A DNA stretch of 64,000 nt. Origin: Salegentibacter sp. Its GTDB lineage: Bacteria; Bacteroidota; Bacteroidia; Flavobacteriales; Flavobacteriaceae. Position numbers and translations under genes: made by a program. Each line of letters begins with the position of its first letter. The first letter of the stretch is position 1. The notes beneath the pieces are model-generated. The model made no database searches. It saw only the letters and a program-made list of their open reading frames with translations, and had not been told where the DNA came from. Shown in pieces: positions 43,062 to 51,119 of this stretch. The DNA is taken from positions 310,001 through 374,000 of the forward strand of contig CP051246.1 in assembly GCA_017795085.1 (NCBI GenBank), in the 5' to 3' direction.

Positions 43062-44777
43062 TTAGTAATGGGGATTTTGTTCATACAGATCGCCGGTAAA
43101 ATCTATTTCTCGTTGGGGGATAGGAAAGTATTCATCTCTTCCTGCTGTAAATTCAGCATTTGATAGGTAATCCCTTTTGATTTTTTCTTCGGATAAATAG
43201 GTGTTTAAGGTTTCTTCTGCCTCGCCCCATCTCACCAGGTCAAAAAAGCGCCATCCTTCCATTGCGAATTCCAGTCTTCTTTCAAATTTTAAGGCTTCAA
43301 AAGCAAATTCCTGTGAAGGAAAAGATTCATAAGTATCAATATTATAAATGTCTGTGGCTCCTGCTTGTAATGGGCGTTGGGTGCTTTCTCCTGCACGTAG
43401 TCTTATTTCATTGATAATTGGCAGTGCTTCATCCTGTCTTCCCAATTGAATAAGGGCTTCTGCTTTAAAAAGTAACACATCGGCATAACGTATAAAATTA
43501 TAATTTACCGAAGTTCCAATAAATGGTCCTTCTTTGGTAAAGCAGGAGCAGTCTGGCGCCTGTTGTTCTTTCATATTTCCATAATAGCCATAAACTCCAG
43601 GATCTCTGGCCCAACTTTTTTTGTAAATCATATCCCCGTCTTCATTTACAGTGTTTCTATATTTAAATGGTCGGCCGGGAACTCCAATAGTATGATCTAA
43701 ACGCGGATCAACACTTACGAATTCAGAAGCTTCATCCATATCTTCGTTATTGAAGTTTTCTAATAAAGGAAGCCCGTTAGTATTGGTTTTAAATGCATTA
43801 ACCATATTTTGACTGGCCTGATGAAAACCACAGCATCCATATAATGGGGAGCCGTGAGGGGAATTTAAACCTGTAACGAAGCTAACCCGGCCAACATCGG
43901 TATTATCATCTATTGAAAATTGTACGGCAAATATTGATTCAGGGCCATTTTCATAATCAACCAGGAAATTCTCTGCAAAATCTGGTTGTAAGCTACCAAC
44001 TACTTCATTTGCATATTCAATAACTTCTTCCAATCTTGAATTATTAATATTGGTTACCTGATGGTTTTCATCTTGTTCGTAGGCCTGATACAATCTTAGT
44101 TTTGCTAAATATGCTGCTGCGGCACTTTTATCGGCGCGTCCTACTTCATCCTGAGATTCCGGTAAATTATCAAAAGCAAAAAGAAAATCTTCTGCGATCA
44201 CATTCCATAATTCCTCATTAGATAAATCATTTGAAGTTTCCATAATCTCTTCCTGAGATAAATCTTCAGTAATAAAAGGGACTTTTTTAAATATTAGTTT
44301 CAGCAAAAAATGAGAATGAGCACGTAAAAATCTTAGTTCAGCCTGTCTTTCTGTTTTTTTATCATATTCGCTTTCGGGAATTTCATTAATAACTGAAAGT
44401 GCAAAATTTGCCCTGGAAATAGCTTTATAATAATTAGTCCAGGTTCGTGGAGCCATTTGGTCGCCATCGTCGGCAACGGTTAAATTATACTGCTCATAAT
44501 GGTCTACAACTTCAACATCGGTTCTTCCTCCTCCACCTTTGTAGGCATCATCGGCACGTATACTGCCGTATACATATTGGTTTGTTATAGGCCCAATCAT
44601 CTCGTCATTGCCAATTGCCGCATAGGCAGCAGTTACCAGGGATTCTGCATTTTCTGCAGATTGTACGTTTTCAGATGAAAGCACTCCTTTTGGTTCATAC
44701 TCTAAAAAATCTTTTTGACAGGAGGATAGGGTGAATATACTGCCAAGTACTATAAATATATATTGTTGAAATTTCAT
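43062..44777 (-). CDS. SusD/RagB-family surface glycan-binding lipoprotein
   Basis: 571 residues. The lipoprotein signal (MKFQQYIFIVLGSIFTLSSC, Cys20) precedes a SusD helical fold: FLEYEPKGVLSSENVQSAENAESLV, then TPR-like helices (RAHSHFLLKLIFKKVPFIT, AAAAYLAKLRLYQAYEQ). The C-terminal family hallmarks are NFIRYADVLLFKAEAL, INEIRLRAG, LKFERRLEFAMEGWRFFDLVRWGE and YFPIPQREID. SusD proteins lid the SusC transporter and bind the oligosaccharide at the cell surface. The gene starts 11 nt after susC and ends before the hairpin upstream of the kinase. Substrate is inferred to be fructan from the GH32 neighbour. Confidence 0.95.
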   Translation of the reverse strand: MKFQQYIFIVLGSIFTLSSCQKDFLEYEPKGVLSSENVQSAENAESLVTAAYAAIGNDEMIGPITNQYVYGSIRADDAYKGGGGRTDVEVVDHYEQYNLTVADDGDQMAPRTWTNYYKAISRANFALSVINEIPESEYDKKTERQAELRFLRAHSHFLLKLIFKKVPFITEDLSQEEIMETSNDLSNEELWNVIAEDFLFAFDNLPESQDEVGRADKSAAAAYLAKLRLYQAYEQDENHQVTNINNSRLEEVIEYANEVVGSLQPDFAENFLVDYENGPESIFAVQFSIDDNTDVGRVSFVTGLNSPHGSPLYGCCGFHQASQNMVNAFKTNTNGLPLLENFNNEDMDEASEFVSVDPRLDHTIGVPGRPFKYRNTVNEDGDMIYKKSWARDPGVYGYYGNMKEQQAPDCSCFTKEGPFIGTSVNYNFIRYADVLLFKAEALIQLGRQDEALPIINEIRLRAGESTQRPLQAGATDIYNIDTYESFPSQEFAFEALKFERRLEFAMEGWRFFDLVRWGEAEETLNTYLSEEKIKRDYLSNAEFTAGRDEYFPIPQREIDFTGDLYEQNPHY

Positions 44778-44788
44778 GATATTTACGT

Positions 44789-47700
44789 TTAAAAGTTAAT
44801 ATTAAGTCCCAAAGAATAAGTTGTAGGTACGGGTATCCTGTTTACATCGGTTCGTTCGGGATCAGAACCTATATAACCTTCCGGGGTAAACCATAGTAGG
44901 TTTTCGCCCTGTAGATACAACCTGAACTGGTTCATTCTTCCCCATTTTTCAATTATAGATTCAGGTAAATTATACCCCAAACTCATATTTCGAATTTTGA
45001 AATAGGAATTGTTTCTAAATAAATAGTCTGAAACCTGGGTGTCGTTATTGACTAAAGACAGGGATGGAACATCGGTATCCGTATTCTCAGGCGTCCAGGC
45101 ATCGAGTGTGCCAGGTCCGGCATTTTCACGTCCCTGAACGAAATTGTTCCAAAATATATAGGGATCTTGTCCTATTCTCCCGGAAACGCCCGAGCCAAAT
45201 ACTGAAAAATCAAAGTTTTTATAACCGAGGTCCACTCTTATTCCATATTCCAGAGCCGGTAGCGTGTTACCTATAAAATCCCTGTCGTCTGAATTTATAA
45301 TACCATCATCATTCAAATCCTTGAATTTAATACCTCCCGGTCTTGCACCAACCTGGTCGGCGTGTGCATCAATTTCCTCTTGGCTTTGGAATAAACCGTC
45401 GGTTTTATAACCAAAAACCGAAAATTGAGATTGGCCGATAATTGAATTTTCTGAAGTTCCTGGGTAGGCTGTTCTTACTTCTTCGGGAAGGACAGTTATT
45501 TCATCTTTAAAGGCTCCGAAATTGGTAGAAACTCCAAAATAAAGCTCATTTTCAAAAGTTTTTGAGTAAGCAATTGATAATTCCCAACCCTGGGTTTTTG
45601 TAGATGCCCCATTTAAAAACCTATCCTGTCCTTCTCCAATTACAGAGGCGATAGGCGGCTGTATTAATATATCATCGGTATTCCTAACAAAATAATCAAA
45701 AGAGCCGGCTAGATTGTTATTAAACAGGCCAAAATCCAATCCGATATTTACTTCTTTTGTGGTTTCCCATTTTAGGTTTTCGTTGGCAGCTTGTATGGAG
45801 ACAAAACCGGAAGGTAAATTTCCGGTATTATTCCCGTTTAGATCATAAGCCGTTCCTACATTATAATACATATTAAAAAAGTCAGGCTGGTAGGAGTTCT
45901 GGGTAGGGCCATATCTTGATTCATAAAGTCCGAACCTGGCCAGGTCACCAATTGATTGGTTTCCTACTTCACCATAACCTGCCCGTAATTTTAAATTTGT
46001 AATAAGTTCAGAATTAAAAAAACCTTCATTGTTTATACGCCATCCAAGGGTTGCAGCAGGAAAAACCCCATACTGGGTATTAGCCCCAAACCGTGAAGAA
46101 CCATCCCTTCTTAAAGTGAAAGAAGCAAGGTACCTGTTTGAAAATGCATAATTTATTTTACCAAACTGAGATAATAACCTGCTTCCTGTAGGGTTTCCCC
46201 GGGTGGTTTTTTGACCAGAAGCAGCATCCAAAGTGAAATAATCTTCGGTTTCTACCGCAAAACCTTCTGCGGAAGTATATATTTCATTTAAATCGGTTTT
46301 TATTGCTTCGGTTCCTACAAGAAGTCCAAACCTGTGATCTCCAACTTCAAGGTCATAATTTAGAGTATTTGAGAAGGTTAGGCTTTTATATTTGTTCGTG
46401 TCAAAAATCAGCCTGTTGTTAGATCGTGTTATAAACCCGTTGTCTATAGTGGGTTCAATATCCTTTCTCTCAAAATCATTAAAATCGAGCCCTAAGCTTG
46501 TTCGCAAAGTTAAGTTCTTTATTAGTTCGAGTTCAGCAAAAATATTTCCGAAAATACTTGTCCTGGCCGTATTGTCCCACCGATTTACATGCTGGATATA
46601 CAAAGGGTTGTTCCTGTCGGAATAACCACTTCCCAATGGCCCTGCAAAATCACCATTGGCAGTATAAACGGGTAGGGTAGGTGCTAAAGTAATTCCCAAT
46701 CCCGGGGTTGGGGCACTTCCTAAATCGGGAGATGCCAGGTTTTCATTTGAAGTTGAAAACTGGGAATTAATTCCAAAAGTTAATTTATCATCGAATAATT
46801 TAAAATTGGAGTTTAATTTGGCAGAGTAGCGTTCATAACCGGTATTTTTTAGGATTCCGGTATTTTTAAGATGGCCTAAATTAATTAGAACAAAGCTTTT
46901 ATCGGTCCCTCCTGAAAATGTAACATCATTATTGGTAACATATCCGGTTTCATATAAAGCATCCTGCCAATCAGTATCTCCCGCAGGTACATTTTCATCA
47001 CCGCCAACAAATGGCTGTACTGAAACATTATTTAAAACAGGATTGTTAAAATCGCCATTCCAGTCAAAATCATAAATTTCACCATATCCTCCAGTTGGGT
47101 CTGCATTATCATTTACTGAAGCTCTCCACAAAACACGGCCTCTTTCTTCTGCATTTAGCATGTCATACCTTTGTGGTTTTTCAGATTGAACGGAGAAATT
47201 AGAATTAAACGAAATTTCATATTTCTCCTCATTTCCCTTGACCCTGTTTTTAGTGGTTACTATAATCACTCCATTTCCTGCCCTGGCTCCATATAATGAG
47301 GAAGCAGAAGCATCTTTTAAAACCTGGATAGATTCAATAGTACTGGGGTTAATACTTGACATTACTTCCTGACGGGTAGTTGGAACCCCATCGATTACAT
47401 ATAAAGGATCGTTATTACCCAATGTGTTTACTCCCCGAATTAATATACGGCTGCTAGTACCACTGGGATCACCCGATTTTTCCACAAAAAGACCAGGTAC
47501 TCGCCCTTGCATTGCTTGCATTGGGTTCCCAGAACTCATGCTTTGCTCTTTAATGGGAGACATTTCTACCACACTTACCGCTCCGGTTAAGTCTACTTTA
47601 CGTTCCCTGGCATAGCCGGTAACTACAACATCATCTAGTTGTTGAGCATCAGTTTCCAACTTTATATTTATGGTAGCTTGTCCGTTTACTTCTACTTTTT

Positions 47701-47938
47701 GGGTCATAAAACCGATGTAGCTAAAAACTAAAACCCCGTCTTCGGGAACACCAGTTATTTCATAATTTCCATCAAAATCGGTAATTGCTCCTTTATCAGT
47801 GCCCTGAACCTGAACCGATACTCCCGGTAACGGCATTTCATCATCGGCAGAGGTTACTGTTCCTGATATATCAATTTCTTGTGCCATTGCCATAAGGGGC
47901 AATAGAAAGAGTAGATAAAATATAAATCTAGATTTCAT
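44789..47938 (-). CDS. SusC/RagA-family TonB-dependent outer-membrane transporter
   Basis: 1049 residues. A signal peptide (MKSRFIFYLLFLLPLMAMAQ) is followed by a carboxypeptidase-like domain (ISGTVTSADDEMPLPGVSVQ, about residues 23-100), the SusC-specific region DDVVVTGYAR, the plug (GRVPGLFVEKSGDPSG, LYVIDGVPTTRQEV, VLKDASASSLYGARAGNGVI) and a long beta-barrel ending in TTYSLGLNINF with the terminal aromatic residue. It imports oligosaccharides across the outer membrane with energy from TonB. Its start is 1 nt behind the GH32 stop and susD follows after 11 nt. Fructan as substrate is inferred from context. Confidence 0.96.
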   Translation of the reverse strand: MKSRFIFYLLFLLPLMAMAQEIDISGTVTSADDEMPLPGVSVQVQGTDKGAITDFDGNYEITGVPEDGVLVFSYIGFMTQKVEVNGQATINIKLETDAQQLDDVVVTGYARERKVDLTGAVSVVEMSPIKEQSMSSGNPMQAMQGRVPGLFVEKSGDPSGTSSRILIRGVNTLGNNDPLYVIDGVPTTRQEVMSSINPSTIESIQVLKDASASSLYGARAGNGVIIVTTKNRVKGNEEKYEISFNSNFSVQSEKPQRYDMLNAEERGRVLWRASVNDNADPTGGYGEIYDFDWNGDFNNPVLNNVSVQPFVGGDENVPAGDTDWQDALYETGYVTNNDVTFSGGTDKSFVLINLGHLKNTGILKNTGYERYSAKLNSNFKLFDDKLTFGINSQFSTSNENLASPDLGSAPTPGLGITLAPTLPVYTANGDFAGPLGSGYSDRNNPLYIQHVNRWDNTARTSIFGNIFAELELIKNLTLRTSLGLDFNDFERKDIEPTIDNGFITRSNNRLIFDTNKYKSLTFSNTLNYDLEVGDHRFGLLVGTEAIKTDLNEIYTSAEGFAVETEDYFTLDAASGQKTTRGNPTGSRLLSQFGKINYAFSNRYLASFTLRRDGSSRFGANTQYGVFPAATLGWRINNEGFFNSELITNLKLRAGYGEVGNQSIGDLARFGLYESRYGPTQNSYQPDFFNMYYNVGTAYDLNGNNTGNLPSGFVSIQAANENLKWETTKEVNIGLDFGLFNNNLAGSFDYFVRNTDDILIQPPIASVIGEGQDRFLNGASTKTQGWELSIAYSKTFENELYFGVSTNFGAFKDEITVLPEEVRTAYPGTSENSIIGQSQFSVFGYKTDGLFQSQEEIDAHADQVGARPGGIKFKDLNDDGIINSDDRDFIGNTLPALEYGIRVDLGYKNFDFSVFGSGVSGRIGQDPYIFWNNFVQGRENAGPGTLDAWTPENTDTDVPSLSLVNNDTQVSDYLFRNNSYFKIRNMSLGYNLPESIIEKWGRMNQFRLYLQGENLLWFTPEGYIGSDPERTDVNRIPVPTTYSLGLNINF

Positions 47939-47939
47939 A

Positions 47940-49535
47940 CTAATTAGCGTTTAATTGATTAATGTTTAAATTGTTTATGCTGAAGTTTTCGTGATCACTG
48001 GCCGAAAACTTTTCATAGGGTGTCTTGGGGAAAAAGATTTCTGTCATCACCGTCTTACCGTCATCAAAGAATATTTCTATTGAGGTTTTATCGATAAATA
48101 AGTGAACCTTTAAGTTTTCAGCATCCGAAAGTCTGGGGGCTACTGAAGTTTTATTGCCAAAATTCTCATTGAAATCTACAAGACCTGATTCGCTTCGGTT
48201 TAGAAAGAATTCCTTTTTGGAATGATCGTAGCCAAATTTTAAATTATCTCCACGCTCATTGCTAAATACAAATTCATATTTACCCTCAGTCAAATCGGGA
48301 ATTTCAAAACTGATTTCTGCTTTGCTAAGGTCGATTTCAGTTTTTTCAACCAGGTTTTGAGTTTTATTGATCTTTAGGGTTTCTTTAGAAAGTACATTTT
48401 TCCTGAAGTCTTTAATTTCCCCGGCAGGAGCAGAGCTAATCAAATATTTCTCATCTTCTTTGTGTAATTGAAGCTCTCGCGGAAGTGTCATCGTACTCCG
48501 CCAGGTTTCTGTAGGAACTTCGTTGGCATATTGCCAGTTAGACATCCAGCCAATAAATAAATGCCGGCTATCTTCTTCAGGAATATTAGACCAGGTAACC
48601 CCGGCGTAATTGTCTTTTCCAAAATCTATCCAATAGTTATGATCTTCTCCTATTTCGGCAATGGATTCATCTGGGGTAAAGGTGGAGCCATCAAAATCTC
48701 CTACAAAATATTGGGTTGCAGATCCCCCGTTTGGACCACCGGGGTTGATACTTACCAAAAGCACCCATTTTTCTTCATCAGAATTTTTAATATCCATTTT
48801 AATAAGATCGGGACATTCCCAAACACCGCCGTGGCCGCCTAAATCTTTTCCAAAGCTGCTTTCCTCTTTCCAGTCTAAAAGATTTGAAGAAGAATAAAAT
48901 CGGATATGATCTTCTACAGCTAAAGCCATTATCCATTTATTGGTTTCTTCATCCCAACTCACTTTAGGATCTCTGAAGTCGCGAATTCCCGGATTATCTA
49001 ATACCGGATTTTTATCATATTTTTCCCAGGTTTTTCCCGCATCAGGGCTATAGGCAATGCCCTGGGTTTGAAAATCGTCTGCTCCCGTTTCTGCTTTATC
49101 AGCATCGTGATAAGTATAGATTGCAATTACCGGTGGAGTTTTTCCATCGCCCAGTCCGGAGGTGTTTTCGTGATCTACCACGGCACTTCCGGAAAAAATG
49201 GTTCCGAGTTCATCGGGTTCAAGGGCAATAGGTTGTTCTTCCCAGTTTATTAAATCGGTACTGATGGCATGGCCCCAGTGCATTGGTCCCCAAATATTAT
49301 CATCAGGATTGTGCTGAAAAAATAAATGATAGGTTCCGTCAAGGTAAAACATCCCGTTAGGATCGTTCATCCAACCCGATTGTGGTGAAAAGTGAAAGTT
49401 TGGTCTAAAGTCTTCATCAGACTGTACAATGGTATCGTTTTTTGAGGTAGATTTTTTAACATTCCGTTCCTTACAGGAAGTGAATGTTAACCCACCCACA
49501 AAAAGAAAAATCAAAGGTTTAAATATATGTTTCAT
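47940..49535 (-). CDS. GH32 fructan hydrolase (levanase/inulinase/invertase type), lipoprotein
   Basis: 531 residues. Lipoprotein signal with Cys21 (GGLTFTSC). The five-bladed propeller carries the three GH32 carboxylates: nucleophile Asp58 in WMNDPNG, transition-state Asp189 in FRDPK and acid/base Glu240 in WECPDL. A C-terminal beta-sandwich ends with LKVHLFIDKTSIEIFFDDG, as in exo-acting fructosidases. It releases fructose from levan, inulin or sucrose at the cell surface or periplasm; exo versus endo and linkage preference cannot be read safely. It sits between the sugar porter gene (19 nt) and susC (1 nt). Confidence 0.95.
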   Translation of the reverse strand: MKHIFKPLIFLFVGGLTFTSCKERNVKKSTSKNDTIVQSDEDFRPNFHFSPQSGWMNDPNGMFYLDGTYHLFFQHNPDDNIWGPMHWGHAISTDLINWEEQPIALEPDELGTIFSGSAVVDHENTSGLGDGKTPPVIAIYTYHDADKAETGADDFQTQGIAYSPDAGKTWEKYDKNPVLDNPGIRDFRDPKVSWDEETNKWIMALAVEDHIRFYSSSNLLDWKEESSFGKDLGGHGGVWECPDLIKMDIKNSDEEKWVLLVSINPGGPNGGSATQYFVGDFDGSTFTPDESIAEIGEDHNYWIDFGKDNYAGVTWSNIPEEDSRHLFIGWMSNWQYANEVPTETWRSTMTLPRELQLHKEDEKYLISSAPAGEIKDFRKNVLSKETLKINKTQNLVEKTEIDLSKAEISFEIPDLTEGKYEFVFSNERGDNLKFGYDHSKKEFFLNRSESGLVDFNENFGNKTSVAPRLSDAENLKVHLFIDKTSIEIFFDDGKTVMTEIFFPKTPYEKFSASDHENFSINNLNINQLNAN

Positions 49536-49554
49536 AGTTTAGTATTTTAAGGGA

Positions 49555-50898
49555 TTAGTTTTTTAAAGTGATATTATCGGCATCTTTTAATGAGAGTTCT
49601 TCACTTAATTCTTCCAGGGTTTTTCCTTTGGTTTCCGGCATCATAAAAATCACAAAGACGAGTTGTAGTACCATCATAAAGGCAAAAAATGCAAAAACAT
49701 AACCTGCTCCAATTGTGGAAAACAAAACCGGGATTAGAGATGGAACTATAGCTGCAAGCACCCAATGCGTAGAAGAACCAAAGGCCTGTCCCGAAGCGCG
49801 TAAATGATTGGGAAATACTTCAGAAATAAATACCCAGATTACGGCGCCCTGGCCAATAGCGTGGGCTGCGATAAATAAAAACAGAAATATTGGTACCGAC
49901 AGGCCACCCCAGTTCAGGAAAAACGCCATAGCCACCAGGGTGAGAGAAATAATATAACCTATAGAGCCGATATACATCAGTTGTTTTCGGCCTAACTTAT
50001 CGATGAGAAATACGCCCAAAAGGGTGAAAATTAAGTTTACCACGCCTATCCCGATACTGCTTAAAAGGGCGGTGCTAACTTCCAGTCCGGCTTCTTCAAA
50101 AATTCGTGGGGCATAATACAGGAATGCATTTATTCCGGAGAGCTGATTGAAAAAAGCAACCAAAAATGCCAGAATTAAAGGAAACCGGTATTTTTTCATA
50201 AAAATGGATTGGCCCGAGCGCTTTTTCTCCGATTGCTGATTGATTTCCTGCATTTTCGTTTCCAGATCGATCTCAGGATTTACCTGTTGCAGCACTTTTC
50301 GGGCCTCAGTAAGTCTTGACTTTGAAATAAGCCATCTGGGACTCCTGGGAATAAAGAATACAAATAGCGTGTAAATCACTGCCGGAATTGCTTCTACTCC
50401 CACCATCCAACGCCAGGATTCTTCACCCACATTACTTAATAAATAATTAGAGAGGTAAGCGATTAAAATTCCGAGTACGATATTAAACTGGTAAAGAGCT
50501 ACTAATCGCCCACGTTTATCGGGCGGTGCGATTTCAGAAACATAGGTAGGAGCTGCAATAGTTGAAGCCCCAACGCCCAGGCCTCCTATAAAGCGAAAAG
50601 CCGCAAATGATATCGGGTCGTTTACAAGAGCAGAACCCAGGGCGGAAATAAAATAAAGTACTCCTATTATTAATAAAGTATTTTTTCTTCCCAGTTTATT
50701 GGTCGGTATTCCACCTAAAATCGCGCCTACTACAGTGCCCCAAAGAGCCATAGCCATTACTATTGAACCGTGAAAGGCATCTGAAGTTCCCCAAAGCTCC
50801 TGGAGTTGTTTATCGGCACCGGAGATCACTACGGTATCAAACCCAAATAAAAATCCTGCAAGTGCAGCGCTTATTGACCAGGCAAATATTTTATTCAT
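49555..50898 (-). CDS. MFS sugar porter, probable fructose/H+ symporter
   Basis: About 447 residues from MNKIFAWSISAALAGFLFGFD, chosen over the upstream Met at 50967 because the extra 23 residues are not family-like. Twelve helices with the sugar-porter signatures: NKLGRKNTLL in loop 2-3, RFIGGLGVGASTIAAPTYVSEI, IPRSPRWLISKSR after helix 6, QLSGINAFLYYAPRIF in helix 7, DKLGRKQLMY in loop 8-9 and PETKGKTLEEL at the end. It brings the monosaccharide released by GH32 across the inner membrane. It is the first gene of the utilization operon, 221 nt below the sensor-regulator gene. Confidence 0.92.
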   Translation of the reverse strand: MNKIFAWSISAALAGFLFGFDTVVISGADKQLQELWGTSDAFHGSIVMAMALWGTVVGAILGGIPTNKLGRKNTLLIIGVLYFISALGSALVNDPISFAAFRFIGGLGVGASTIAAPTYVSEIAPPDKRGRLVALYQFNIVLGILIAYLSNYLLSNVGEESWRWMVGVEAIPAVIYTLFVFFIPRSPRWLISKSRLTEARKVLQQVNPEIDLETKMQEINQQSEKKRSGQSIFMKKYRFPLILAFLVAFFNQLSGINAFLYYAPRIFEEAGLEVSTALLSSIGIGVVNLIFTLLGVFLIDKLGRKQLMYIGSIGYIISLTLVAMAFFLNWGGLSVPIFLFLFIAAHAIGQGAVIWVFISEVFPNHLRASGQAFGSSTHWVLAAIVPSLIPVLFSTIGAGYVFAFFAFMMVLQLVFVIFMMPETKGKTLEELSEELSLKDADNITLKN

Positions 50899-51119
50899 CT
50901 TGTAATTTGTTTTAATGTTTACTAATATATTTCTAAAAAGGGGAGTGCTATTTTGAGATTTACTCAAAAAGTTATGGTATTGTTAAATCAACTTTAAAAA
51001 TAAGTTAAATGGCTGTTATACAGAATTTTACGTCGTGATATTTTTTATTACGAGAACGTTGTAGTTTTAAATTTGATACAGAGATTCAGGTTTTGATACC
51101 TGTTTTTGAAACCTCAGCT